Positions 1 through 5,052 of a stretch of 5,052 nt of DNA are shown here, one piece after another. The notes beneath the pieces are model-generated. The model worked only from the letters and a program-made list of their open reading frames with translations. It searched no databases and was not told where the DNA came from. The stretch comes from Planktothrix sp. UBA8402. Its GTDB lineage: Bacteria > Cyanobacteriota > Cyanobacteriia > Cyanobacteriales > Microcoleaceae. Both the position numbers and the translations under genes were made by a program. How positions within the stretch are numbered: the first letter of the stretch is position 1; every line of letters begins with the position of its first letter. The stretch lies in assembly GCA_003456035.1 (NCBI GenBank), contig DMPJ01000106.1, forward strand, positions 9,244-14,295. The letters run 5' to 3'.

Positions 1-4
1 TGTT

Positions 5-775
5 TTAAGAATCCCCGAAAGATACTCTTGGGAGTGTCAAGCTCTTAATTTTCAATTGATCCCAATGGGAGATCACCACCGTCGCCAGATTTAGGTGTTG
101 AGGGTTGGATCGGTTCCAGCAAACGCCCACACAACCCGCAGCCCCAGCCCCGATCGCCATATCAATATCTCCTTGAGCATCCCCCACCATTAAAGTATTG
201 GCGGGATCAACCCCAAGGGCTTGACAAGCATTCAGGAATAAAATCGGATCGGGTTTTGTCGGGCCAGCGTCTACCCCTTGATGAAAGTTAATATAGGGTT
301 CAAGTTGATGGTGGGTAACAAAATTTTGGACTTCAGCCGTTGGAGCCGCCGACACAATTCCTAATTTTAACCCGGCATCGGATAGGGATTTGAGAGTTTC
401 TAAACCCCCGACAAATAAGGTCGAAGGGGGGCTAGATTTCAAATATTGATCCGCATCGGCAAAAGCATGATGGGCAATATTGACAGACTCTAACCATCCT
501 CGTCCAGTTTCCGCAATATAGGCCGCCGCCGCCATTTCATTTTCCCGTCGGCTGCCCACGGCCATTAATCCTGTAGGATCAAGGCTATCTCCTTGAACGC
601 CAAACGCCATTAATAAAGGTTCTCCGACGCCTGGAATTTGAGCATCAATTAAACGCGATCGCTTTTGAGCTAAATTTCTCAAGAAATCCGCAGAATCCTC
701 TAAGGTTCCATCCTTATCGAAAATAACCGCTTCAATATTCTTAAAGGTAATATTCTGAACTTCTAGGGTGACCAA
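5..775 (-). CDS. HAD-superfamily (subfamily IA) phosphatase, substrate unknown
   Basis: Soluble haloacid dehalogenase-type hydrolase, probably a Mg2+-dependent phosphomonoesterase. All four HAD motifs are visible (numbered from an upstream TTG at 781): motif I FDKDGTLEDS with nucleophile D22 and acid/base D24; motif II IVSAAP with S144; motif III TKPDP with K176; motif IV MVGDAQGDID with D201 and D205. About 100 mostly helical residues between motifs I and II fit a C1 cap, as in phosphoglycolate phosphatase and PpaX-like enzymes, but nothing seen fixes the substrate. Two TTG starts compete. AGGAG at 785-789 lies 3 nt before the TTG at 781 and 9 nt before the TTG at 775, so I chose 775; the protein then begins VTLEVQN after the initiator and has 256 residues. 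No ATG precedes motif I. It follows rpsA in the same direction but lies beyond a strong terminator, and I see no convincing promoter in the 52 bp between them, so expression may rely on readthrough. Family assignment is firm; function is open. Confidence 0.93.
   Translation of the reverse strand: MVTLEVQNITFKNIEAVIFDKDGTLEDSADFLRNLAQKRSRLIDAQIPGVGEPLLMAFGVQGDSLDPTGLMAVGSRRENEMAAAAYIAETGRGWLESVNIAHHAFADADQYLKSSPPSTLFVGGLETLKSLSDAGLKLGIVSAAPTAEVQNFVTHHQLEPYINFHQGVDAGPTKPDPILFLNACQALGVDPANTLMVGDAQGDIDMAIGAGAAGCVGVCWNRSNPQHLNLATVVISHWDQLKIKSLTLPRVSFGDS
655..662. repeat. HIP1 octamer GCGATCGC
   Basis: Single perfect copy of the highly iterated palindrome HIP1, located inside the HAD phosphatase gene. 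HIP1 is abundant in many cyanobacterial genomes (established knowledge). One copy in about 5 kb supports the lineage but carries no local function that I can see. Confidence 0.7.
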
Positions 776-827
776 CCTCAAAAACTCCTAATTCAATTTT
801 TAATAGGGTTTCTAATTTGTGTATGAT

Positions 828-857
828 AAAAAAAAAAGAGGGATAATCCCCCTTTTT
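828..857 (-). terminator. Rho-independent terminator of rpsA
   Basis: Read on the minus strand, five A and five G residues are followed by the loop ATTAT, then CCCTC and an uninterrupted run of ten T. The GGGGG/CCCUC stem contains one G-U wobble, and the flanking A and U runs extend it to 10 bp. On the plus strand the same position is an A-C mismatch, which supports action on minus-strand transcripts. It lies 18 bp past the rpsA stop codon and before the HAD phosphatase gene. Confidence 0.9.
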
Positions 858-875
858 GTCTTGATCGGTTGAAAC

Positions 876-1922
876 CTATACTCCGTCAGCCACAGGTTCA
901 ACATCTTCTTCAATTGCAGAGGGAATATCTTCTTCAATTGCTGATGGGATATCTTCTTCAATTGCGGATGGGATGTCTTCTTCATCCAGTTCCACTGCCA
1001 CTTCTGCTGTGGCTGTTCCCTGCCCCGCAGCCAAGAGTTTCTCACGGAATTTGGCAGCCATTTCTTCGGCTTTCTCATAAACAAGCTGAGGATTTTTAAC
1101 CATAGCTCCTGGTTCGGGTTCCAGTTGTTTTGTAGAAAGGGAAATCCGACCTCTATCTGCATCCAAGTCAATAATCATAACTTTGACTTCATCATTGACA
1201 TTGAAAACACTATGAGGTGTATCAATGTGATCGTGAGAAATCTCTGAGATGTGGAGCAGACCACTCACGCCACCAATGTCAATAAACGCCCCGTAAGGTT
1301 TAATTCCTCTAACGGTTCCTGTTACCACTTCACCCACTTCTAAGCGGTTCATCTTCCGCTCAACTAAAGCCCGACGATGGCTTAAGACAAGGCGATTCCG
1401 ATCCTCATCAACCTCTAGGAATTTTAAGGGTAATTCTTCAGCAACGAGTTCTTCTTTCGGTTTGCGTGTACTAATATGGGAGCCAGGAATAAAGCCCCGC
1501 AATCCTTCAATCCGAACTAAAGCACCGCCTCGGTTTGTGGCGAAGACTTGAGAACGGACAGTAGCATCTTCGGCTTGCAGTTGGCGGACGCGCTCCCATG
1601 CTCGCATATACTCAATGCGACGAATGGAAAGGGTTAACTGCCCATCTTCGTTTTCATCGGTGAGGATAAAAAACTCACGGGTTTCGTCAGACTGTAATAC
1701 TTCGCCTGGACTTTCCACCCGATTAATTGACATTTCTTGTAGTGGAATGTATGCTGCGGTCTTAGCGCCAATGTCAATCAGAGCGCCCCTTGGCTCCAGA
1801 CTAAACACTGTTCCCGCCACTACGTCACCGGGACTAAAGTGATAGTCGTATTTATCGAGTAAGGCGGCGAAGTCTTCGTGGGTAAAGCCCACATCTTTTG
1901 GTTTGGTTTTCTGATTGATCAT
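876..1922 (-). CDS. rpsA: 30S ribosomal protein S1 (cyanobacterial three-domain type)
   Basis: mRNA-binding protein of the small ribosomal subunit, 348 residues. Three S1 (OB-fold) RNA-binding domains are visible at about residues 32-101 (GDVVAGTVFSLEPRGALIDIG), 119-184 (more divergent, with RGGALVRIEGLRGFIPGSHIS) and 198-266 (GEVVTGTVRGIKPYGAFIDIG). The third is the most canonical. Cyanobacterial and chloroplast S1 proteins carry about three domains and are much shorter than the six-domain, ~557-residue E. coli protein, so this length is normal. After residue ~300 the tail is acidic and holds three perfect copies of EEDIPSAI (314-337) followed by EEDVEPVADGV; it is probably disordered. The ATG at 1922 is preceded by AGGA with a spacer of about 11 nt, and a second AGGAG lies further upstream. 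The gene has a long 617-bp upstream spacer and its own terminator, so it is probably an independent transcription unit. Cyanobacteria often carry a second S1-like gene, so the paralogue name (rps1A) is not certain. Confidence 0.96.
   Translation of the reverse strand: MINQKTKPKDVGFTHEDFAALLDKYDYHFSPGDVVAGTVFSLEPRGALIDIGAKTAAYIPLQEMSINRVESPGEVLQSDETREFFILTDENEDGQLTLSIRRIEYMRAWERVRQLQAEDATVRSQVFATNRGGALVRIEGLRGFIPGSHISTRKPKEELVAEELPLKFLEVDEDRNRLVLSHRRALVERKMNRLEVGEVVTGTVRGIKPYGAFIDIGGVSGLLHISEISHDHIDTPHSVFNVNDEVKVMIIDLDADRGRISLSTKQLEPEPGAMVKNPQLVYEKAEEMAAKFREKLLAAGQGTATAEVAVELDEEDIPSAIEEDIPSAIEEDIPSAIEEDVEPVADGV
903..974 (-). repeat. Three tandem 24-bp repeats in the rpsA 3' end
   Basis: Three adjacent 24-bp units at 903-926, 927-950 and 951-974, with a partial fourth beginning at 975. 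Units two and three differ at one base and unit one differs from unit two at three bases. The period is a multiple of three, so the unit is translated as the octapeptide EEDIPSAI. All base differences are silent, because the three peptide copies are identical. Confidence 0.95.
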
Positions 1923-1949
1923 GCGAGTTTTATCCTAAAATTGCTCCTA

Positions 1950-2057
1950 TTAAATGGTTGTTTTGCAGCGAGCGCTCTTGTCTTTGATTAGAAACCCTAA
2001 GAAACCCGGTTTCTGGTCAATTTTCGTTGGCGATCTAAACTGCTGACTTGACATCAT
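1950..2057 (-). CDS. Possible 35-residue leader ORF upstream of rpsA
   Basis: A short ORF beginning with two ATG codons (2057 and 2054) and ending in TAA 27 nt before the rpsA ATG. AGGAG at 2063-2067 lies 5 nt before the first ATG and 8 nt before the second, a better Shine-Dalgarno arrangement than that of rpsA itself. The predicted peptide starts MMSSQQFRSPTKIDQK, has seven K/R against two D, and shows no recognised family, signal peptide or membrane segment. The repeat-like palindrome at 2000-2014 lies inside it, encoding part of QKPGFL. Because it is short and unrecognised it may be a chance ORF. If translated, it could affect ribosome access to rpsA. Confidence 0.25.
   Translation of the reverse strand: MMSSQQFRSPTKIDQKPGFLGFLIKDKSARCKTTI
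2000..2014. repeat. Short palindrome AGAAACC-C-GGTTTCT
   Basis: Perfect 7-bp inverted repeat around one central base, in the rpsA leader. Another AGAAACCC half-site occurs 10 bp to the left (1990-1997). From memory, palindromes of this type recur in intergenic DNA of filamentous cyanobacteria; that cannot be tested from a single window. It could form a small hairpin in the rpsA leader RNA. Confidence 0.6.
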
Positions 2058-2312
2058 TAGCACTCCTATATACCTGTGCAACACAGCCCATATCGAGCAT
2101 TACCACGTCCAGTCGATTTGACACTCTCACCATTACATCGCGATTGATGTAGAATATGTCGCCCCTGTGATCAGGTATTTATATTTTGGCTGGACACTTG
2201 ATCAGAGCGAAAATCACTAATCTCGCCTATCTTGGCATAGTTTGGTAGATTAGCTTTTTTATCCTATCATTTTTTTTTGATTTTGGATCATTATTTTAGG
2301 TCACGAGCAAGT

Positions 2313-2355
2313 TTCCGTTAAGCTGATTAACTGTAACGGGAGTCATTATGGCTCC
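2313..2355. other. Pair of overlapping small stem-loops
   Basis: CCGTTA (2315-2320) pairs with TAACGG (2334-2339), extendable to 8 bp with one wobble. It shares its edge with GGAGTC-ATTAT-GGCTCC (2339-2355), a 6-bp stem in which a T-G pair is allowed only in plus-strand RNA. The two stems compete for bases 2339-2341. No T tract follows on either strand, so they are not intrinsic terminators. Function unknown. Confidence 0.4.
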
Positions 2356-2539
2356 GACCGAGATAAAATTATGGCTAATTTCCAGGGAATTACTAGGATA
2401 TTTGACGAGTGCCGATACTTTTTGGCTAACTTTTGTTCTGCTATTTAGGCAATATGTATATCATTTTCAAATATTAGCATACACCTTAGACTGTTAGCAA
2501 ACTAACTAATGGTGATTGACCCTAGTATTCAGATCCAAG

Positions 2540-3097
2540 TCAGGATGCGGAACACAAAGAAGAAGAGGCTTCAATTGAGGAATCTTCAGAAGTATAGTTA
2601 GAATCTTCTGCTTCTGGGGCCAGTTCAACCCCTTGAACATTGTCTTGATCAGTTTCAAAATGATTCAACGCTTCTGCAAAGTCTCGAATTCCTTGAAATT
2701 GTCGATAAACTGAAGCAAAACGCACATAAGCAACTTCACTCAAGGATTTAAGTCGCTGCAAAACCAATTCTCCAATTTCTTGGGTCGGAATTTCCCGTTG
2801 GGAACGTTGTTGTAGTTCCGCTTCAATTTCACCAATAATTGATTCTAAATCCGTAGCAGAAAGTCCGGTTTTTTCACAAGCTCGAACCATCCCCCGCAGT
2901 AATTTAGAACGGTCAAAGGACTCCCGTTTTCCATCCCGCTTCATCACCGTAATGGGAACAAATTCAATCCGTTCATAGGTGGTAAAGCGATGCTGACATT
3001 GGAGACATTCTCGCCGTCGCCGAATGCTTTTACCCGATTCAGAAGGACGTGACTCAAGAACCCGACTATTAGTATACTGGCAAACTGGACACTGCAT
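2540..3097 (-). CDS. nrdR: Transcriptional repressor NrdR
   Basis: Repressor of ribonucleotide reductase genes that senses ATP/dATP, 185 residues. The N-terminal zinc ribbon is intact, with CPVC (C3, C6) and CLQC (C31, C34) around the basic stretch SIRRRRE. The FTTYERIE segment (38-45) that joins the zinc ribbon to the ATP-cone is diagnostic of the family. The ATP-cone domain covers about residues 47-137 ([20 protein letters not shown] through [14 protein letters not shown]). Most NrdR proteins are about 150-160 residues; this one carries an extra tail from about 150, rich in E, D and S, ending SSSLCSAS. The ATG at 3097 has AAGGA 8 nt upstream and places the first zinc cysteine at residue 3, as usual. 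No NrdR-box pair was recognised in the flanking spacers, so its targets are presumably elsewhere. It lies downstream of psbT on the same strand with a 251-bp gap, so an independent promoter is possible. Confidence 0.97.
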   Translation of the reverse strand: MQCPVCQYTNSRVLESRPSESGKSIRRRRECLQCQHRFTTYERIEFVPITVMKRDGKRESFDRSKLLRGMVRACEKTGLSATDLESIIGEIEAELQQRSQREIPTQEIGELVLQRLKSLSEVAYVRFASVYRQFQGIRDFAEALNHFETDQDNVQGVELAPEAEDSNYTSEDSSIEASSSLCSAS

Positions 3098-3180
3098 GAT
3101 TAACGTCCTTTGAGCGGTTGTTTCACCGAACAGGAGTTTTCTGATCAGTGAGTAAAAAGCACAGTCTTTAACTCTTTAAA

Positions 3181-3324
3181 ATTCCAATACTGAGTTATGA
3201 GAACTCAGGGTTTTATTTAAACAGGTGAACACCCTAATCCCTTGGCGCAATTTAGGTAAATCTGGGTTAGCTCGGTGCAAAAAGCGTTAAATCAACCTTA
3301 AACCCCATAATTCAGTATTGGAGT
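3181..3324. repeat. Inverted repeat framing the psbT-nrdR spacer
   Basis: CCAATACTGAGTTATG (3184-3199) and CATAATTCAGTATTGG (3306-3321) are complementary at 15 of 16 positions. Including a wobble, the match extends outward to 3181 and 3324. The arms enclose 106 bp with no ORF of note. No target-site duplication was seen outside the arms. It could be a long-range stem in the nrdR leader or psbT 3' RNA, or a small MITE-like element. Confidence 0.7.
3190..3208. other. Local hairpin CTGAGTT-N5-AACTCAG
   Basis: Perfect 7-bp stem with a 5-nt loop. It overlaps the left arm of the 16-bp inverted repeat, so the two pairings cannot form at once. Only a broken T run (GGTTTTATTT) follows it on the plus strand, and ATTGGAATTTT follows on the minus strand, so it is not called a terminator. 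Confidence 0.6.
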
Positions 3325-3348
3325 GGACGAAGATACTCTGATTGCCAG

Positions 3349-3444
3349 TTATTTACCAATCCGAGGCGGTTCCCGGAAGGCAATTGCAAAAAAGAGAACT
3401 CCCAAAGCCAATGTCAAAACTAAGATGTAAGCAACACTTTCCAT
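3349..3444 (-). CDS. psbT: Photosystem II reaction centre protein T
   Basis: Single-span thylakoid membrane subunit of photosystem II, 31 residues, beginning [20 protein letters not shown] and ending [11 protein letters not shown]. The N-terminal ~22 residues form one hydrophobic transmembrane helix; the short FREPPR tail is characteristic of the family, and the length matches known PsbT proteins. PsbT lies near the dimer interface of the core and contacts the D1/CP47 side (established structural knowledge). The ATG at 3444 is preceded by AGGA at 3454-3457 with a 9-nt spacer. It lies 239 bp downstream of psbB on the same strand, the usual cyanobacterial and plastid linkage. The hairpin between the two genes may modulate or separate their expression. 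Confidence 0.98.
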   Translation of the reverse strand: MESVAYILVLTLALGVLFFAIAFREPPRIGK

Positions 3445-3548
3445 GTCAATTTTTCCTAAACCTATTGTTTTCTAACAGTCTACCATTGAGGGAGTGAACT
3501 ACCCACTGGATTTAGATACATATTACAAGTTTTGGATATTGAAAAAAC

Positions 3549-3568
3549 CGATCAACTTCGATCAACTA
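3549..3568. repeat. Two 10-bp direct repeats
   Basis: CGATCAACT occurs at 3549-3557 and again at 3559-3567, with a 10-bp period (CGATCAACTT then CGATCAACTA). Two copies spaced about one helical turn apart could be a protein-binding site or a simple slippage duplication. Confidence 0.55.
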
Positions 3569-3581
3569 ATTCACCATAAAG

Positions 3582-3620
3582 AAAGAGTTGGAAACTTCAC
3601 GAATAAAGTTCCAACTCTTT
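3582..3620 (-). terminator. psbB 3' hairpin, possible attenuator before psbT
   Basis: AAAGAGTTGGAA (3582-3593) pairs perfectly with TTCCAACTCTTT (3609-3620), and after one bulged A the stem continues for three more pairs around an 8-nt loop. On the minus strand the descending arm ends in CTCTTTCTTTAT, an interrupted U-rich tract, so termination may be partial. It starts about 64 bp after the psbB stop. It could terminate some psbB transcripts or protect the 3' end of psbB mRNA while letting others read into psbT. The stem is certain as sequence; the terminator role is inference. Confidence 0.65.
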
Positions 3621-3637
3621 CCGGGTTAGGTAGGGTT

Positions 3638-3663
3638 AAAAATACCCCACAAAAATACCCCAC
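3638..3663. repeat. Perfect 13-bp tandem duplication
   Basis: AAAAATACCCCAC occurs twice in direct succession (3638-3650 and 3651-3663), about 20 bp after the psbB stop codon. It is probably a replication-slippage duplication. Confidence 0.85.
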
Positions 3664-3683
3664 AGGCCCGAACTAGGGATATC

Positions 3684-5052
3684 CTAGACGGTTTTCTTAA
3701 CCCGAGTGGTTTTGTCACCCAGTTTTTGGAACAGACCCCACTCCACTTGTTCTTCCAGATCGGCTTCTACCCCAGCGAACACATCGCGGAAGATCGTCCG
3801 AGAACCGTGCCAAATATGGCCAAAGAAGAACAATAATGCAAAGCAAGCGTGAGCGTAGGTGAACCAGCCGCGAGTGCTAGTTCTGAATACGCCGTCCGAT
3901 CCCAAGGTTTCCCGATCAAATTCAAAGGGTTCCCCTTGTTGGGCTAAACGAGCGTATTTCTTGACGGTGGGAGCGTCCTTAAAGGTTTTGCCATTTAACT
4001 CTCCACCATAGAAACTGACCGTCACCCCAGCTTGTTCAAAGCTGTAGCGAGACTCAGCCCGACGGAAGGGAATATCAGCCCGAACCACACCGTCTTTATC
4101 CGTTAGGACTACCGGGAAGGTTTCAAAGAAGTTGGGAAGACGGCGAACCGATAATTCCCGGCCTTCAGAATCTTTGAACGCGGGATGGCCTAACCAAGTT
4201 TTAGCAATACCATCGCCATTATTCATCGGGCCAACCCGGAATAAACCGCCTTTAGCGGGGCTATTGCCCACATAATCATAAAAAGCGAGTTTTTCAGGAA
4301 TTTTTTCCCAAGCTTGGGCGTAGCTATCCCCACTGGCAACACTAGATTGTACCCGGCGTTGAATTTCCTGTTGGAAATAACCACTATCCCATTGATAACG
4401 AGTAGGGCCAAACAATTCTATGGGGGTAGCCGCAGAACCGTACCACATAGTTCCAGCAACAACAAAAGCCGAGAAGAACACGGCGGCAATACTGCTCGAT
4501 AACACCGTTTCAATGTTCCCCATCCGCAGGGCTTTGTATAACCGTTGGGGCGGACGAACAGACAGATGGAACAGACCCGCAATAATTCCCACAACCCCGG
4601 CGGCAATATGGTGAGCCACAATTCCCCCCGCATTAAACGGGTTAAATCCTTCTGGCCCCCAAGCGGGTGCAACACCTTGCACACTGCCTGTAATTCCATA
4701 GGGATCGGACACCCACATTCCCGGGCCAAATAACCCGGTTAAGTGGAATGCACCGAAACCAAAGCAAAGCAGACCGGATAAGAACAGGTGAATACCAAAC
4801 ATTTTTGGCAAATCCAAGGCGGGTTCACCTGTACGGGGGTCGGTAAACAGTTCCAGATCCCAAAAGACCCAATGCCAAACGGCAGCGAGGAACAATAAAC
4901 CAGACAGAATGATATGAGTAGCCGCTACCCCTTCAAAAGACCAAATCCCAGGGTTAGTGACTGATTCTCCAGTGAGACTCCAGCCTCCCCAGGATTGAGT
5001 TACTCCTAAGCGGGCCATAAAGGGCATGACGAACATCCCTTGACGCCACATC
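3684..5052 (-). CDS. psbB: Photosystem II CP47 chlorophyll apoprotein, 5' end outside window
   Basis: Core antenna protein of photosystem II in the thylakoid membrane; it binds chlorophyll a and beta-carotene and passes excitation to the D1/D2 reaction centre. The 455 visible residues begin [16 protein letters not shown]. This is an internal methionine (about residue 55), not the start: CP47 is about 508 residues, so roughly 54 N-terminal residues, including helix I, are missing. Helices II-VI are visible at about local residues 43-65, 86-108, 143-166, 183-205 and 397-420, with the large lumenal loop E at about 206-396. Adding 54, the histidines fall at 100, 114, 142, 157, 201, 202, 216, 455, 466 and 469, the positions of known chlorophyll ligands, so pigment sites are intact. 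The TAG stop lies at 3684-3686 after an ordinary basic tail ending KKTV. It is the most upstream gene here, followed by psbT. No frameshift or internal stop was seen. Confidence 0.99.
   Translation of the reverse strand, partial: MWRQGMFVMPFMARLGVTQSWGGWSLTGESVTNPGIWSFEGVAATHIILSGLLFLAAVWHWVFWDLELFTDPRTGEPALDLPKMFGIHLFLSGLLCFGFGAFHLTGLFGPGMWVSDPYGITGSVQGVAPAWGPEGFNPFNAGGIVAHHIAAGVVGIIAGLFHLSVRPPQRLYKALRMGNIETVLSSSIAAVFFSAFVVAGTMWYGSAATPIELFGPTRYQWDSGYFQQEIQRRVQSSVASGDSYAQAWEKIPEKLAFYDYVGNSPAKGGLFRVGPMNNGDGIAKTWLGHPAFKDSEGRELSVRRLPNFFETFPVVLTDKDGVVRADIPFRRAESRYSFEQAGVTVSFYGGELNGKTFKDAPTVKKYARLAQQGEPFEFDRETLGSDGVFRTSTRGWFTYAHACFALLFFFGHIWHGSRTIFRDVFAGVEADLEEQVEWGLFQKLGDKTTRVKKTV

Larger units (their letters stand above)
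1923..2539. other. 617-bp spacer between nrdR and rpsA
   Basis: No convincing full-length gene. It probably holds the rpsA promoter and leader. On the minus strand a TATAAA at about 2186-2191 could be a -10 element, but no good -35 partner was found, so I do not call a promoter. The 2260-2300 stretch is very AT-rich and includes nine consecutive T residues. Other contents are listed separately: a possible 35-codon leader ORF, an overlapping stop-free frame at 2035-2178, short palindromes at 2000-2014 and 2313-2355, and a weak 49-codon plus-strand ORF at 2348-2497. The spacer also contains GTTAG-CAAA-CTAAC at 2494-2507, a small hairpin downstream of nrdR. It lacks a T tract, so it is not a standard terminator. 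Confidence 0.8.
3445..3683. other. Spacer between psbB and psbT
   Basis: Holds the hairpin at 3582-3620, two small tandem duplications (3549-3568 and 3638-3663) and the psbT ribosome-binding site. TAATAT on the minus strand about 80 bp before psbT is a weak -10 candidate without a clear -35, so no promoter is called. Confidence 0.7.

Noticed and set aside
903..974. 24-bp repeats as a possible CRISPR array
   Set aside because: The units are directly adjacent without spacers and are translated in frame within rpsA.
869..1099. Plus-strand 76-codon leucine-rich ORF
   Set aside because: Antisense reading of the rpsA acidic tail repeats, with no independent support.
812..1171. Minus-strand 119-codon ORF overlapping the rpsA 3' end
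   Set aside because: Out-of-frame shadow of rpsA; its repeated LKKI/HQQ pattern is only the 24-bp repeat read in another frame, and it runs through the terminator.
2348..2497. Plus-strand 49-codon ORF with GGGAG 7 nt before the ATG
   Set aside because: No recognised family, buried in a weak hairpin, and ORFs of this size arise by chance in a 617-bp spacer; kept only as a low-interest note.
3190..3208. Hairpin as an intrinsic terminator of psbT
   Set aside because: No continuous T tract follows on the minus strand and the stem is AT-rich and 140 bp past the psbT stop.
3098..3348. NrdR-box pair for autoregulation upstream of nrdR
   Set aside because: No pair of sequences resembling the ACACTATATATAGTGT-type box was found by eye.
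3494..3676. Plus-strand 60-codon ORF with a GTG start in the psbB-psbT spacer
   Set aside because: It reads through the psbB hairpin and the 13-bp tandem repeat, has no recognisable domain and runs against all neighbouring genes.
3445..3683. psbN or psbH in the psbB-psbT neighbourhood, as in plastids
   Set aside because: No frame encodes either protein here; only the psbB-psbT part of the plastid arrangement is present.
4223..4733. Several short ORFs on both strands inside psbB
   Set aside because: Alternate-frame shadows of the highly conserved CP47 coding sequence.

Overview
The window is cyanobacterial chromosome. The evidence is a nearly complete photosystem II CP47 gene (psbB), an intact 31-residue psbT, a short three-domain ribosomal protein S1 of the cyanobacterial/chloroplast type, and one copy of the octamer GCGATCGC that is over-represented in many cyanobacterial genomes. 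Moderate AT content, long spacers and short palindromes of the AGAAACC/GGTTTCT type suggest a filamentous, Oscillatoriales-like species. That placement is inference only; the genus cannot be fixed from this sequence.

All five convincing genes lie on the minus strand, so transcription runs from right to left. In that order: psbB (its first ~54 codons lie beyond the right edge), a 239-bp spacer with a strong hairpin, psbT, a 251-bp spacer with a 16-bp inverted repeat that overlaps a local hairpin, nrdR, a 617-bp spacer, rpsA with a three-copy 24-bp in-frame repeat at its 3' end, a clear intrinsic terminator, and a HAD-family phosphatase gene that ends four bases from the left edge.

Functionally this is a housekeeping region. 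CP47 and PsbT are neighbouring subunits of the photosystem II core. NrdR is the zinc-finger/ATP-cone repressor of ribonucleotide reductase genes. S1 binds mRNA on the 30S subunit. The HAD protein is a soluble phosphatase of unknown substrate. No mobile element, CRISPR array, tRNA or rRNA was seen.

I found no undescribed multi-gene system. The points that deserve a second look are in the non-coding DNA and at protein ends: mutually exclusive RNA pairings between psbT and nrdR, a possible leader peptide with a good Shine-Dalgarno site just upstream of rpsA, the tandem octapeptide tail of S1, and the hairpin that may separate psbB from psbT expression.
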